Positions 17,514 through 27,297 of a stretch of DNA of 64,000 nt are shown one piece after another. A model generated the notes under the pieces. It was not told where the DNA came from. It saw only the letters and a program-made list of their open reading frames with translations, and ran no database searches. The stretch comes from Streptomyces sp. TRM68416 (GTDB lineage Bacteria; Actinomycetota; Actinomycetes; Streptomycetales; Streptomycetaceae), in assembly GCF_014596915.1 (NCBI RefSeq), contig NZ_JACVWU010000002.1, forward strand, positions 434,001 through 498,000, read 5' to 3'. Positions within the stretch are counted from its first letter, which is position 1; every line of letters begins with the position of its first letter. The position numbers and the translations under genes were made by a program.

Positions 17514-17951
17514 ATGGGATCGGTGCGCAAGGCGAGTGCCTGGCTGGGCCTCGTTGACGACAACGATGACGAGCGTTACTACGACGACGACTACTCCGAA
17601 GGGACCGAGCCCGGGGAGGCCTGGGTCACCGATCCGCGGGTGAAGGTGGCCACGGACGTCGCCGAGGAGAAGGGCCGCCGGATCGGCACGGTCACCCCGG
17701 ACAGCTTCCGGGACGCCCGCGCCATCGGCGAGCTGTTCCGGGACGGGGTCCCGGTCATCATGAACCTCACGGCCATGGAGGCGGGCGACGCCAAGCGTGT
17801 CGTCGACTTCGCGGCCGGCCTGATCTTCGGCCTGCGCGGTTCGATCGAGCGGGTGTCCACCCGGGTGTTCCTGCTGACCCCCGCCCACACGGAGATCGTC
17901 AACGGCGAACCGGCCGCGCACCGCACGGACGGCTTCTTCAACCAGAGCTGA
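17514..17951 (+). CDS. sepF: SepF-family cell-division protein
   Basis: A 145-residue protein. The N-terminal segment [16 protein letters not shown] is the amphipathic membrane-anchoring helix typical of SepF. An acidic linker ([16 protein letters not shown]) follows, then the SepF core: [54 protein letters not shown] and [10 protein letters not shown]. SepF tethers FtsZ to the membrane and shapes the division ring. Streptomyces genomes encode several sepF paralogues; this one stands alone rather than in the dcw cluster, so it may be a SepF-like helper in sporulation septation. The start has a strong GAGAGGAGG. Confidence 0.9.
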   Translation: MGSVRKASAWLGLVDDNDDERYYDDDYSEGTEPGEAWVTDPRVKVATDVAEEKGRRIGTVTPDSFRDARAIGELFRDGVPVIMNLTAMEAGDAKRVVDFAAGLIFGLRGSIERVSTRVFLLTPAHTEIVNGEPAAHRTDGFFNQS

Positions 17952-17976
17952 GGCAGGGCCGCTCGCCGGCCCTGCC
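17952..17976. terminator. Hairpin terminator between sepF and acyl-CoA dehydrogenase
   Basis: A GGCAGGGCC/GGCCCTGCC inverted repeat (9 bp, 7-nt loop) starts right after the sepF stop and ends 12 bp before the convergent gene's stop. Confidence 0.65.
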
Positions 17977-17988
17977 CCGCTCAGGGGT

Positions 17989-19167
17989 TCACCGGAAGGC
18001 GTCGATCCCGGTGAGCGCCTTGCCCAGCACGAGCTGGTGCATCTCGACGGTGCCCTCGTAGGTGAGCACCGATTCGAGGTTCGTCGCGTGCCGCATGATC
18101 GGGTACTCCAGCGAGATCCCGTTGGCACCGAGGATCGTCCGTGCGGTACGGCAGATGTCGATGGCCTCGCGGACGTTGTTGAGCTTGCCGAAGCTGACCT
18201 GCTCGGGACGCAGGCGGCCGGCGTCCATGCGCCGCCCCAGATGGTGGGCGAGCAGAATCCCCTTGTGCAGTTCGACCGCCATGTCGGCGAGCTTGGCCTG
18301 GGTGAGCTGGAACCCCCCGATGGGCCGCCCGAACTGCTCCCGCGTCTTCGCGTAGTCGACCGCGGCCTCGAAGCAGGAACGGGCCGCGCCCATGGAGCCC
18401 CACACGATGCCGTAGCGCGCGTGGGTGAGACAGCTGAGCGGTCCGCGCAGCCCGGTGACCTCCGGCAGGACGGCGTCGGCGGGCAGCCGCACCTCGTCCA
18501 TCACCAGTTCGCTGGTGACGGAGGCGCGCAGCGACAGCTTGTGCTTGATCTCGGGTGCGGAGAAGCCGGGGCTGTCGGTCGGCACGACGAAGCCGCGGAT
18601 GCCGTCCTCGGTCTGCGCCCAGACGACGGCGACCCCGGCGACCGACCCGTTGGTGATCCACATCTTCCGGCCGCTGAGCACCCAGTCGGAGCCGTCCCGC
18701 TTGGCGTAGGTGCGCATGTTGGCCGGGTCGGAGCCGTGGTCGGGCTCGGTCAGCCCGAAGCAGCCGATGACCTCGCCGGAGGCCATGCGGGGCAGCCAGT
18801 TCCGCTTCTGTTCCTCGCTGCCGAACCGGTGGATCGCGTACATGGCGAGGGAGCCCTGGACGGAGACCAGGGACCGGATCCCGGAGTCGGCGGCCTCCAG
18901 TTCCAGGCAGGCGAGTCCGTACTGGACGGCGGAGGCGCCGGCACAGCCGTAGCCGCTCAGGCTCATCCCGAGGGCGCCGATCCCGCCGAGCTCGCGGGCC
19001 AGTTCGCGGATGACGGGCAGCTCGCCCGTCTCGTACCACTCGGCGACATACGGCAGGACGCGGTCGGCGGCCCACCGGCGGACGGTGTCGCGGACGGCGA
19101 GGTCCTCGGGCTGAAGGAGGTCGTCGATCCCGAGCGGATCGGCGGGATCGAACGGGGGCAACGGCAT
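17989..19167 (-). CDS. Acyl-CoA dehydrogenase, glutaryl-CoA dehydrogenase-like
   Basis: A 392-residue flavoenzyme. Family blocks are ESDS-like SGIRSLVSVQGSLAMYAI, the FAD/substrate segment GCFGLTEPDHGSDPANM, KMWITNGSVAGVAVVWAQ, and the C-terminal YEGTVEMHQLVLGKALTG. The last contains the catalytic Glu of the glutaryl-CoA group. The Arg in SGIRS aligns with the residue that holds the glutaryl carboxylate, favouring glutaryl-CoA oxidation (lysine/tryptophan catabolism). Electrons would go to an ETF. The start is preceded by GGAGGG. It stands as a single gene, convergent with sepF. Confidence 0.9.
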   Translation of the reverse strand: MPLPPFDPADPLGIDDLLQPEDLAVRDTVRRWAADRVLPYVAEWYETGELPVIRELARELGGIGALGMSLSGYGCAGASAVQYGLACLELEAADSGIRSLVSVQGSLAMYAIHRFGSEEQKRNWLPRMASGEVIGCFGLTEPDHGSDPANMRTYAKRDGSDWVLSGRKMWITNGSVAGVAVVWAQTEDGIRGFVVPTDSPGFSAPEIKHKLSLRASVTSELVMDEVRLPADAVLPEVTGLRGPLSCLTHARYGIVWGSMGAARSCFEAAVDYAKTREQFGRPIGGFQLTQAKLADMAVELHKGILLAHHLGRRMDAGRLRPEQVSFGKLNNVREAIDICRTARTILGANGISLEYPIMRHATNLESVLTYEGTVEMHQLVLGKALTGIDAFR

Positions 19168-19256
19168 GGGGGACCCTCCGGCAGCTCAAAACTAGCAGCG
19201 CTAGTCACGGGTTGAAGGCCGACGTTACGACGCAGTCTCCACCACGTCCACCCTTC

Positions 19257-20852
19257 TCAGGCCGAGACCCGGGACTCCGCGACCTCTCTCGGGGCCGGCA
19301 GTTCCACCGGCTGCGGCTCGCAGTTCATGGTCCGCGGCAGCCGCAGTGCCATCGCCGCACCCAGCAGCAGCAACCCGGCGCTCACCAGCAGGGTCACGTG
19401 CAGCCCGTGCACGAAGCAGTCCCGGGCGACCTCCCGCAGCGTCGCCCCGGCGGCCCCGCCCAGCTGTCCGGCCACCTCGTAGGCCTCGCCCAGCGAGCGC
19501 GCCGCCGCCGCGGAGGCCGAGGCGGGCACCCCGGGCACGGACGACAGCCCGGGCGCGTAGGCCGCGTTCATCACGCTGCCCAGCAGTGCGATGCCGATGC
19601 CCGCGCCCAGTTGGTAGGAGGTCTCCCCGATCGCGGCCGCGCCACCGGCCTGTTCCGGCGGGGCCTCGCTCAGCATCGACTCGTACGCCCCGAACAGCGT
19701 CGTCTCCAGGCCGAAGCCCAGCAGGACGAAGCCGGACAGCAGCAGCGCCGGGTTGTCCGTGCCGCCCATCGCCGTCAGCAGCACCACCGCGAACGCCGTC
19801 AGACAGAACCCGGCGCACACCATCCGCCGCGGCCCGAACCGGCGCAGCATCCGCGCCCCGGCGAGCCCCGCCGCCATCGCCGCGAACGTCAGCGGCAGCA
19901 GCCGCAGTCCGGTCTCCAGCGGGGACAGTCCGAGCACGAGCTGCAGGTACTGCGCGGCGATCAGTTCGAGGCCGACCAGCGCGAGCATCGCCAGCACGAT
20001 GCAGCCCACCGAGGTGCTGAACGCCGGCCGCGCGAACATCTTCAGGTCCACCAGCGGATGGGTACGGCGCCGCTGGCGTCGTACGAAGAGCACCAGCAGG
20101 GCCACGCCCCCGAACAGGGGCAGCGCGGTGATCCAGTCGAGTTCCCCGCCGCCCAGGCGCTTGACGCCCAGCACGACGCCGAACAGCCCGGCCGCGGCCG
20201 TCAGGGCACCGACGACGTCCCAGGGGCCCTTGCCGTCACCCTTGGACTCGGGCAGCAGCAGCCGCCCCACCGGCAGGCTGACCAGCATCAACGGGATGTT
20301 GACGAGGAACACCGAGCCCCACCAGAAGTGCTCCAGCAGGAAGCCGCCGAGCAGCGGACCGACCGCGGCGCCGACCGCGGCCACCGCGCTCCAGACGCCG
20401 ATCGCGAGCGCCCGCTCACGCCGGTCGGGGAAGACCTGGCGGAGGATCGACAGCGTCGCCGGCATGATCATCGCGCCGCCGACGCCGAGCAGCGCCCGTG
20501 CCACGATCAGCACCTGGGCGGTGTCGGCGAGCGCGGCCATCGCGGAGGCGACGCCGAACAGGCCGTATCCGAGGAGCAGGACGCGTCTGCGGCCCACGCG
20601 GTCGCCGAGCGTGCCGAAGAGGATCAGCAGCGAGGCGCAGACCAGCGGGTAGATGTCGACGATCCAGAGCAGTTCTATGGCGCCGGGCCGGAGGTCCTCG
20701 GTGACGGCGGGCACCGCCACGTGCAGCACGGTGGCGTCGACGGCGACCAGCAGCAGGCTGACGCAGAGGACGACCAGGACGACCCAGCGGTTGGCACCGG
20801 CCCCGGCCGCCCGACGGCGCAGCCCGACGGCGGCCGTGGTCGTCCCGGACAT
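19257..20852 (-). CDS. MFS multidrug transporter, 14-TM DHA2 (EmrB/QacA) type
   Basis: A 531-residue permease starting at ATG 20852 behind GGGAGG; the long upstream frame is spurious. Fourteen hydrophobic helices are visible. Motif A is LFGTLGDRVGRRRVLLLG after helix 2. The DHA2 motif GVGGAMIMPATLSILRQVFP occurs in helix 4, and motif C-like GPLLGGFLLEHFWWGSVFLVN in helices 5-6. It is a proton-coupled drug or small-molecule exporter; substrate unknown. It is divergent from a mannosyltransferase gene across a region with a 14-bp palindrome. Confidence 0.9.
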   Translation of the reverse strand: MSGTTTAAVGLRRRAAGAGANRWVVLVVLCVSLLLVAVDATVLHVAVPAVTEDLRPGAIELLWIVDIYPLVCASLLILFGTLGDRVGRRRVLLLGYGLFGVASAMAALADTAQVLIVARALLGVGGAMIMPATLSILRQVFPDRRERALAIGVWSAVAAVGAAVGPLLGGFLLEHFWWGSVFLVNIPLMLVSLPVGRLLLPESKGDGKGPWDVVGALTAAAGLFGVVLGVKRLGGGELDWITALPLFGGVALLVLFVRRQRRRTHPLVDLKMFARPAFSTSVGCIVLAMLALVGLELIAAQYLQLVLGLSPLETGLRLLPLTFAAMAAGLAGARMLRRFGPRRMVCAGFCLTAFAVVLLTAMGGTDNPALLLSGFVLLGFGLETTLFGAYESMLSEAPPEQAGGAAAIGETSYQLGAGIGIALLGSVMNAAYAPGLSSVPGVPASASAAAARSLGEAYEVAGQLGGAAGATLREVARDCFVHGLHVTLLVSAGLLLLGAAMALRLPRTMNCEPQPVELPAPREVAESRVSA

Positions 20853-21032
20853 GTACGTACCTCCCAGATGTTCCCTCGCGATCGGCGGGTTCACGGGGTG
20901 GGGACTCCCCGTGACTCGGCCGGGGAGGAGCGGTGGTCCCCGGCCCGCGCAACGAAGCGAGTGACACGTCAGCGTACGCGAGTCCGCGCCAGTGCCGAGT
21001 GGCGGACCTCTCACAGTTCGGACAGAACCCGT

Positions 21033-21046
21033 GTGGCGTACGCCAC
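21033..21046. promoter_or_regulatory. Perfect 14-bp palindrome between divergent genes
   Basis: GTGGCGTACGCCAC lies 57 bp before the mannosyltransferase start and 181 bp from the divergent exporter start. It may be an operator for a regulator not encoded here. Confidence 0.4.
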
Positions 21047-21102
21047 TCCCCGCTTCCGCGCAGCGGACGGTCGGGGTTCGCCGCCCACCGATAATCGAGC
21101 CC

Positions 21103-22311
21103 GTGACCGATCTTTCCACGCGCCTTTCTACGCGCGTCCGGCGTGCGGCGCCCGCCCTGCTGGGATACGCGGCCGTACGCGTCCTGGGCCTGCTCGTGCT
21201 GGCCCTGTGGAGCGCGGCGCGCGACAAGAGCGCGTACACCCTGCTGACCGCCCGCTGGGACGCGCTCTGGTACACCAGGGTCGCCGAGTTGGGCTACGGC
21301 TACGAGGTGCGGCTGCCCAACGGCGACGTGCACTCGAACCTGGCCTTCTTTCCCCTGCTGCCCTGGCTGGAGCGGGGCCTGCACGCGGTGACCCCGCTGT
21401 CGTACGCCGACGCCGGCTTCCTGGTCGCCGTGCTCGCCTCGCTCGCCGCGGCCTGGGGGATCTTCGCGGTCACGGACCTGGTGTACGGGCGGCGGGCCGG
21501 GATCTGCGCGGTACTGCTGTGGGCGGTGCTGCCGGTCGGGATCGTGCAGTCGATGGCGTACAGCGAGTCGCTGTTCACGGCGCTCGCGGCCTGGGCGCTG
21601 TACGCGGTGCTGACCGGGCGCTGGCCGACGGCGGGCGCGCTGGCCCTGCTGGCCGGGCTGACCCGGCCGGTCGGTCTCGCCGTCGTGGCGGCGGTGTGGG
21701 CGGCGGGCATTGCCTCGTTCGTGCGGGACCGCAGCGCGGCGCCCGGCGACAGCGCACGGTCCCCGGGTCGCGCCCCCTCCCCCACCGGCGGTCCGGCCCC
21801 GCGGGGCGCGTCGGCTGCCCGGCGCGCCCTGGGCATGCTGCTCGCGCCCCTGGGTGCCGCGGGCTACGTCCTCTGGGTCGGTCACCGCACCGGACAGGGC
21901 CCGCTCGGCTATCTCGACGTCCAGGCCGGCTGGCGCAACGGCTTCGACGGCGGCTACGCCTTCGCCCGTTTCGTCGCCGAAAAGTTCACGTCGTTCCCGT
22001 CGGCCCTCGCCGGCGTCGGTCTGATCACCGGGGTCGCCCTCGTGGTGTGGCTGTACGTCGTCTGCGTACGGCAGGGCCAGCCGCTTCCGCTGCTGGTGTA
22101 CGCGGGTGTCGTCACCGCCCTCGCCCTGTGCGCGTCGAGCTACTTCGGCTCGAAACCGCGGCTGCTGCTGCCCGCCTTCCCGCTGCTGCTGCCGCTCGCC
22201 CTGGCCCTGGCCCGGCTGCGGACGCGCAGGTCGGTCCTGGTGCTGGGGCTGGTGGCGGTGGCGTCGGCGGCCTACGGGGCGTTCTGGCTGAACGGCTCCG
22301 GTCCCCCGTGA
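21103..22311 (+). CDS. PIG-V-type membrane mannosyltransferase (GT-C fold)
   Basis: A 402-residue polytopic protein with about nine helices. The luminal-loop motif TARWDALWYTRVAELGYGYE, followed by HSNLAFFPLLPWLERGL, is characteristic of PIG-V/GT-C mannosyltransferases that use polyprenyl-phosphate sugar donors. The start is probably the GTG at 21103, because the N-terminal basic segment and first helix follow; the ribosome site is weak. It probably adds mannose to an envelope glycolipid or protein. Residues about 205-250 form a Pro/Ala/Arg-rich cytoplasmic loop. The acceptor cannot be inferred. Confidence 0.8.
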   Translation: MTDLSTRLSTRVRRAAPALLGYAAVRVLGLLVLALWSAARDKSAYTLLTARWDALWYTRVAELGYGYEVRLPNGDVHSNLAFFPLLPWLERGLHAVTPLSYADAGFLVAVLASLAAAWGIFAVTDLVYGRRAGICAVLLWAVLPVGIVQSMAYSESLFTALAAWALYAVLTGRWPTAGALALLAGLTRPVGLAVVAAVWAAGIASFVRDRSAAPGDSARSPGRAPSPTGGPAPRGASAARRALGMLLAPLGAAGYVLWVGHRTGQGPLGYLDVQAGWRNGFDGGYAFARFVAEKFTSFPSALAGVGLITGVALVVWLYVVCVRQGQPLPLLVYAGVVTALALCASSYFGSKPRLLLPAFPLLLPLALALARLRTRRSVLVLGLVAVASAAYGAFWLNGSGPP

Positions 22312-22549
22312 TCGTCCGGGTACGCGCGATGAGCCTCGGGAGAATTCCGGGCCAGCTTTCGGTGAACGAATTCAGAATCCGCATAAAGGCTCGATCCGGA
22401 ATGATCAAAAGAATTGAAGGATGCGGCGGCCTTCCATTGCGGAACGCCAGGAAATAAGCCTCTCTCTGAGAGGAATCCCACATCACATCGTCATCACAAA
22501 CCGGCCGAATCGCCGGGGAACAGAGCTCACTCGCTGTAACGTCGATTGG

Positions 22550-23554
22550 GTGCGTACCGAACGAAACCTCACCCGTCTGGACCGGGTGTTCGCCAGGCTG
22601 GACCGTGAGCCGGAACGACCGGCCCACATCGATGTGCCGAGGATGAGCCGGCACCGGGTCGTGCTGTTCTCGGCGACCCTGGCCTTCTACGGGGCCATCG
22701 TGTGGGCCGTTGTGATCACCTCGTGGCTGGTCCGCCTCGACTGGCAGGTCATGTTCTTCCGGCCGTACCAGCAGTGGTCGGAGATCCACGCATTCGTCGA
22801 CTACTACGTGGTGCTCGGCCAGCGCGGCCCCACCGCGGTGATGATCGCGGCCTGGCTGGGCTGGCGCTCCTGGCGGCAGCACACGTTGCGGCCGCTGCTC
22901 GCGCTCTGCGTCTCCCTGCTCCTGCTGAACGTCACGGTCGGCGCCGCCAAGATCGGCATGGGCCGCCTCGGACCGCACTACGCGACCACCATCGGCGCCA
23001 ACGAGATGTGGCTCGGCGGCGATATATTCCCCAGCGGTCACACCGCCAACGCCGTGGTGACCTGGGGAATCCTGGCCTATCTGGCCTCCACCCCGAGAGC
23101 CCGCCGCTGGCTGTCCGCCCTGTCGGCGGTGACCTCGCTCGGCGTCGGCCTGTCCACGGTCTACCTCGGTACGCACTGGCTGAGCGACGTCCTCCTCGGC
23201 TGGGCCGCCGGCCTGCTGATCCTGCTGGCGCTGCCCTGGTTCGAGCCGCTGATCGCCCGCGCCGAGTCGGCCGTCTTCGATCTGCGCGACCGCTGGCGCG
23301 ACCGCGGCACCGTCCCGGCGCCGGTGCCCGCGACGGTTCCGGCTCCGGCCCCGGTGCTGCTCAAGCCGCGCGCGGCCGCCCAGGACGAGGCCGCCGTCCG
23401 TACCTCCAGAACGCCCGCCTACCTGGCGCCGGGCCCGCACACAGCCCGCTCCGAGCGCACCCCCGTCACGCCGGTCGGCAGCCGCCGGCCCCCGCACACC
23501 GACCGCGGAAGCCGCGGCACGACCTCGGCGGCCCGCCCCCTGACGGGCGGTTGA
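22550..23554 (+). CDS. PAP2-family membrane phosphatase
   Basis: A 334-residue protein with five or six helices. The phosphatase motifs are a degenerate first block KIGMGRLGPH, the second block FPSGHTANA and the third block STVYLGTHWLSDV, containing catalytic His residues. The family dephosphorylates lipid pyrophosphates such as undecaprenyl-PP, or phosphatidate. The C-terminal 90 residues are Pro/Ala/Arg-rich and disordered. The GTG at 22550 is the most plausible start but has little Shine-Dalgarno. The preceding 238 bp are less GC-rich than average and hold a CCTCTCTCTGAGAGG repeat (22459-22473) but no gene. Confidence 0.85.
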   Translation: MRTERNLTRLDRVFARLDREPERPAHIDVPRMSRHRVVLFSATLAFYGAIVWAVVITSWLVRLDWQVMFFRPYQQWSEIHAFVDYYVVLGQRGPTAVMIAAWLGWRSWRQHTLRPLLALCVSLLLLNVTVGAAKIGMGRLGPHYATTIGANEMWLGGDIFPSGHTANAVVTWGILAYLASTPRARRWLSALSAVTSLGVGLSTVYLGTHWLSDVLLGWAAGLLILLALPWFEPLIARAESAVFDLRDRWRDRGTVPAPVPATVPAPAPVLLKPRAAAQDEAAVRTSRTPAYLAPGPHTARSERTPVTPVGSRRPPHTDRGSRGTTSAARPLTGG

Positions 23555-23599
23555 CGGGCGCGGGACAGCGGGGCTCGGTACGCACAGCCCACCCCGCGG

Positions 23600-23639
23600 C
23601 GACGGCCCCGGTCCTCTTCACGAGGAGCCGGGGCCGTCG
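23600..23639. terminator. Bidirectional hairpin terminator
   Basis: A CGACGGCCCCGG-TCCTC stem pairs with the complementary arm around a 5-nt loop. It lies between the convergent PAP2 and I78 genes. Confidence 0.75.
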
Positions 23640-23653
23640 TCGTAGAGCCCTTT

Positions 23654-23869
23654 TCAGCCTTTCCAGGCCCGGGCCACCACGCCGCCCTTCACCTCGAAGT
23701 TGAGCCGGCCCGAACGGTATTCCATGGTGATGATCGCCCCCGGCGGCAGGGACCGCACGGTCGACCAACCCCGTTCGCGGGCGAGCCGCTCGGCCCGGTC
23801 GGCGGGGAGCCCCACATACGAGTCCGGGTTTTCGCTGGGTTCGGCGGAAGGTTTCGGAATCGGTGCCAT
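23654..23869 (-). CDS. I78-type peptidase inhibitor-like small protein
   Basis: A 71-residue protein. Its second half, [17 protein letters not shown] then [17 protein letters not shown], matches the I78/potato-inhibitor-like family in which an exposed loop blocks serine proteases. The family's usual terminal Cys-Gly is replaced by Lys-Gly. There is no signal peptide, so it should act in the cytoplasm unless exported otherwise. Its start lies just 416 bp from ctaD on the other strand. Target unknown. Confidence 0.7.
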   Translation of the reverse strand: MAPIPKPSAEPSENPDSYVGLPADRAERLARERGWSTVRSLPPGAIITMEYRSGRLNFEVKGGVVARAWKG

Positions 23870-24285
23870 GCCGCCACGCTAGGCCCTGCCCCGCGGACTC
23901 GGCCAGGGGGGCGGCCACCCACCGTCACGCATCCCCCTCCGGTCACGCTTTTGTCACAGGATCACGACACACGTTTCAGCACGGGTACGTCACACGTCCG
24001 AGCGGTTCCCTGCGCCTTTCGCGGGCAATCGAACGTAATTACCGCGTGTCGGACCGGCTCCCGGAAAAGCCCGTCGGAAAGTTCCCGGAGAACTGCCCCG
24101 GACTCCTTTTCCCGTCCGATTCCGCGTGCGGTCGGGGAGCCGACCTCCCACAGGAAATACACAGAACCCCGCGCACGCCCCCTGTCGGAGCCCACGGCGA
24201 CGCGAGCATCATGGCGAGGGCTCGCGGGGAAGCGGCGCGGGCATCGGCGGACCCGGGGCGCGACGAGCGAAGGGGCGAGCGAGCG
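23870..24285. promoter_or_regulatory. Upstream region of ctaD
   Basis: This 416-bp non-coding gap lies between divergent genes. The stretch 23945-24060 is relatively AT-rich with repeated GTCACA/GTCACAC elements (around 23943, 23952 and 23989) that could be regulator half-sites. No gene is seen. Confidence 0.3.
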
Positions 24286-25965
24286 ATGGGGACTGAGACC
24301 GTGCAGGCGCCGGCGCGACCCGCGCGGACCAAGGAGCGCGGCCGGCTGGTCGTCGACTGGCTGACCACCACCGACCACAAGAAGATCGGCCATCTCTACC
24401 TGATCACGTCGTTCGTGTTCTTCCTCGTCGGCGGAGTCATGGCGCTGCTGATGCGGGCCGAGCTGGCCCGGCCGGGGCTCCAGCTCGTCACCAACCAGGA
24501 GTTCAACCAGCTGTTCACGATGCACGGCACGATCATGCTGCTGCTGTTCGCGACACCGGCGTTCGCGGGCTTCGCCAACGAGCTGATGCCCCTGCAGATC
24601 GGGGCGCCCGACGTGGCCTTTCCGCGGCTGAACATGCTGTCGTACTGGTTCTACCTCTTCGGCGCCCTGATCGTGATGGGCTCGCTGCTGGTGCCCTCCG
24701 GGCCCGCCGACTTCGGCTGGTTCGCCTACGCGCCGCTGAACAGCATGGAGCGCTCCCCCGGCATCGGCGGCGACCTGTGGATCATGGGGCTCGCGCTGGC
24801 CGGCTTCGGCACGATCCTCGGCGCGGTCAACTTCATCACCACCATCATCGGGATGCGCGCGCCCGGCATGACGATGTTCCGGATGCCGATCTTCGTCTGG
24901 AACACGCTGTTCACGTCGATCCTGATCCTGATGGCGTTCCCGGTGCTGGCGGCCGCGCTGCTGTGTCTGGAGGCGGACCGGCGCTTCGGCTCGCACATCT
25001 TCGAGGCGGCGAACGGCGGGGCGCTGCTGTGGCAGCACCTGTTCTGGTTCTTCGGGCATCCCGAGGTGTACATCATCGCGCTGCCGTTCTTCGGCATCGT
25101 CAGCGAGATCATCCCGGTCTTCGCCCGCAAGCCGCTGTTCGGCTATCTGACGCTGGTCGCGGCGACGATGGCGATCACCGGTCTGTCGGTGGTGGTGTGG
25201 GCCCACCACATGTTCGCCACGGGCGCGGTGCTGCTGCCGTTCTTCTCCTTCATGAGCTTCCTGATCGCGGTGCCGACGGGCGTGAAGTTCTTCAACTGGA
25301 CCGGCACCATGCTCAAGGGCTCGCTGTCCTTCGAGACGCCCATGCTGTGGTCGGTGGGGTTCCTGGTGACGTTCCTGTTCGGCGGTCTGACCGGGGTGAT
25401 CCTGGCCTCGCCGCCGATGGACTTCCACGTCACGGACAGCTATTTCGTCGTCGCGCACTTCCACTACGTCGTCTTCGGCACCGTCGTCTTCGCGATCTTC
25501 GCCGGGTTCCACTTCTGGTGGCCGAAGTTCACCGGGAAGATGCTCGACGAGCGGCTCGGCAAGATCCAGTTCTGGACGCTCTTCGTCGGCTTCCACACCA
25601 CGTTCCTGGTGCAGCACTGGCTGGGCGCGGAGGGCATGCCGCGCCGGTACGTCGACTATCTCGCCGCCGACGGCTTCACCGCGCTGAACACGGTCTCGAC
25701 GATCGGCTCGTTCCTGCTCGGCCTGTCGACCCTGCCGTTCCTCTACAACGTCTGGAAGACCGCCAAGTACGGCGAGAAGATCGACGTGGACGACCCGTGG
25801 GGCTACGGCCGTTCCCTGGAGTGGGCGACCTCCTGCCCGCCGCCCCGGCACAACTTCACCGCGCTGCCCCGGATCCGGTCCGAGTCCCCGGCGTTCGATC
25901 TGCATCATCCCGAGCACGCGGCGACCGAGCCAGAGCGCGCGACAGCCGGTCCCGAGCGGTCCTGA
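24286..25965 (+). CDS. ctaD: Cytochrome c oxidase subunit I, orphan copy
   Basis: A 559-residue haem-copper oxidase subunit with 12 helices. Ligands and channel residues are present: haem a His in TMHGTIMLL, the Cu-B His-Tyr pair in [13 protein letters not shown], His-His in [10 protein letters not shown], and the haem ligands in [10 protein letters not shown]. The ATG at 24286 starts MGTETVQ; the long frame before it is not coding. No ctaC, ctaE or ctaF lies beside it, so this is a second or condition-specific CtaD that must borrow other subunits. The last 110 bp overlap the convergent WYL regulator gene. Confidence 0.93.
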   Translation: MGTETVQAPARPARTKERGRLVVDWLTTTDHKKIGHLYLITSFVFFLVGGVMALLMRAELARPGLQLVTNQEFNQLFTMHGTIMLLLFATPAFAGFANELMPLQIGAPDVAFPRLNMLSYWFYLFGALIVMGSLLVPSGPADFGWFAYAPLNSMERSPGIGGDLWIMGLALAGFGTILGAVNFITTIIGMRAPGMTMFRMPIFVWNTLFTSILILMAFPVLAAALLCLEADRRFGSHIFEAANGGALLWQHLFWFFGHPEVYIIALPFFGIVSEIIPVFARKPLFGYLTLVAATMAITGLSVVVWAHHMFATGAVLLPFFSFMSFLIAVPTGVKFFNWTGTMLKGSLSFETPMLWSVGFLVTFLFGGLTGVILASPPMDFHVTDSYFVVAHFHYVVFGTVVFAIFAGFHFWWPKFTGKMLDERLGKIQFWTLFVGFHTTFLVQHWLGAEGMPRRYVDYLAADGFTALNTVSTIGSFLLGLSTLPFLYNVWKTAKYGEKIDVDDPWGYGRSLEWATSCPPPRHNFTALPRIRSESPAFDLHHPEHAATEPERATAGPERS

Positions 25966-26884
25966 TCGTCTCCGTGAGCTCGGCGGGCTCCAGCACCTCG
26001 AACTCGAAGCCCATCAGCATGACGTGAATGACCATCACGTCCAGGCTCGCGGCCCCGGTGCGCAGCAGGCAGCTGCCGGGCCCCTCCGGCTCCAGCGTCC
26101 CGGCGGACGGCGAGATCTGCTCGGCGGCCTCCTCCAGGGGCACCAGCAGCCGGACGACGGCCTGGGCGGCGTACGCGCGCGTGGAGACGCCCTGGGAGAC
26201 GTACGCGGCGAGGTCGTCGGCGGGCGGGCGGCGCGGGGTGAAGCGCGGCCCGTGCGGGGGCTTGGGGGTGATGCGGTCGACGCGGAAGGTGCGCCAGTCG
26301 TCCCGGTCGAGGTCCCAGGCGACCAGGTACCAGCGGCGTTCGGTGCACACCAGGCGGTGCGGCTCCACCGAGCGGCGGGTCGAGGCGCCGTCGTGGTCGC
26401 GGTACTCGAAGCGCAGGCGTTCGGCGTCCCGGCACAGATGGGCCAGCTCGGTGAGGAGGTTCGGGTCGACGGCGGAGGGCTGGGGCCCGCGCAGCAGCGG
26501 CACGGTGAAGGCGTTGAGGGCGCCCACCCGGCGGCGCAGCCGGTTCGGCAGGACCTGCTCCAGCTTGGCGAGGGCGCGGACCGAGGTCTCCCCGATGCCC
26601 TCGATGCCCTGCCCGGCCGCCGTGCGCAGCCCGACGGCCACGGCCACCGCCTCGTCGTCGTCCAGGAGCAGCGGCGGCAGCTCGGCGCCCGCGCCGAGCT
26701 GGTAGCCGCCGCCGGTGCCGGGGCTGGCGTTGACCGGGTAGCCCAGCTCGCGCAGCCGGTCCACGTCCCGGCGGACCGTGCGCGGAGTGACGCCGAGGCG
26801 GTCGGCCAGTTGTGCGCCGGACCATTCGCGGTGGGCCTGGAGGAGCGAGAGCAGGCGCAGCAGTCGTGCCGAGGTCTCCAACAT
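25856..26884 (-). CDS. WYL-domain transcriptional regulator
   Basis: A 342-residue protein. It has an N-terminal HTH_11-type winged helix ([29 protein letters not shown]) and a wing [16 protein letters not shown]. The central WYL domain holds [19 protein letters not shown] and [13 protein letters not shown]-like C-terminal extension follows. WYL proteins sense nucleic acid or small ligands and control DNA-damage or metabolic genes. The start is ATG at 26884; the larger frame upstream is created by the repeat array. Its 3' end overlaps ctaD by 110 bp on the opposite strand. Its targets are unknown; the array upstream contains its promoter. Confidence 0.88.
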   Translation of the reverse strand: MLETSARLLRLLSLLQAHREWSGAQLADRLGVTPRTVRRDVDRLRELGYPVNASPGTGGGYQLGAGAELPPLLLDDDEAVAVAVGLRTAAGQGIEGIGETSVRALAKLEQVLPNRLRRRVGALNAFTVPLLRGPQPSAVDPNLLTELAHLCRDAERLRFEYRDHDGASTRRSVEPHRLVCTERRWYLVAWDLDRDDWRTFRVDRITPKPPHGPRFTPRRPPADDLAAYVSQGVSTRAYAAQAVVRLLVPLEEAAEQISPSAGTLEPEGPGSCLLRTGAASLDVMVIHVMLMGFEFEVLEPAELTETIRTARDRLSRALARSPRARDDADRTPGTRTGSGAAR

Positions 26885-26924
26885 GGGGCCGAGTCTGCCA
26901 GCCGACGCGGACAGAAACGGTCCT

Positions 26925-27297
26925 CGACAGTTACCCGACAGGCACCGGTGCGACAGAAACGAACACGCCGCGGTCGCACAGGCACCACGGCACGACGAAA
27001 CGGCCCGCCCTCGCCACCCACCGCACACCGACGTGACGAAAACGAACAGACCGTCCTCCCACACGCAGCACACCCCGGCGGAACGGCCCGCCCTCGTCAA
27101 CCGCCCGACACCGGCGCGACAGAAACGGACAGGTCGTTGAACCGCGCGCATCACGACACGGCGATCCTCAACCGCCGGACACCGGCGCGACAGAAACAAA
27201 CAGACCGTCCCCCCACACGCAGCACACCCCGGCGGAACGGCCCGCCCTCGTCAACCGCCCGACACCGGCGTGACGGAAACGGACAGGTCGTTGTCGC
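26925..27297. repeat. Degenerate tandem array derived from the adjacent gene's 3' end
   Basis: The motif (A)CACCGGCGCGACAGAAACG recurs at about 26943, 27025, 27107, 27180 and 27263, giving units of about 82-83 and 72 bp. Two adjacent units form a 154-bp period: a segment of about 100 bp at 27045-27143 reappears at 27199-27297 with few changes. Read on the minus strand, three units end in the same ...PVSGG-stop (stops at 27097, 27168, 27251). The last of these is the true end of the neighbouring gene. It fills the 366-bp gap before the WYL gene. Confidence 0.85.

Noticed and set aside
25856..27199. A 447-codon WYL protein with an extended N-terminus
   Set aside because: The extra 105 codons come from the repeat array; the true winged-helix starts at the ATG at 26884.
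26925..27297. Possible CRISPR array
   Set aside because: Units are 72-83 bp, diverged, without constant short repeats and unique spacers; no cas genes are present. The units derive from a gene tail.
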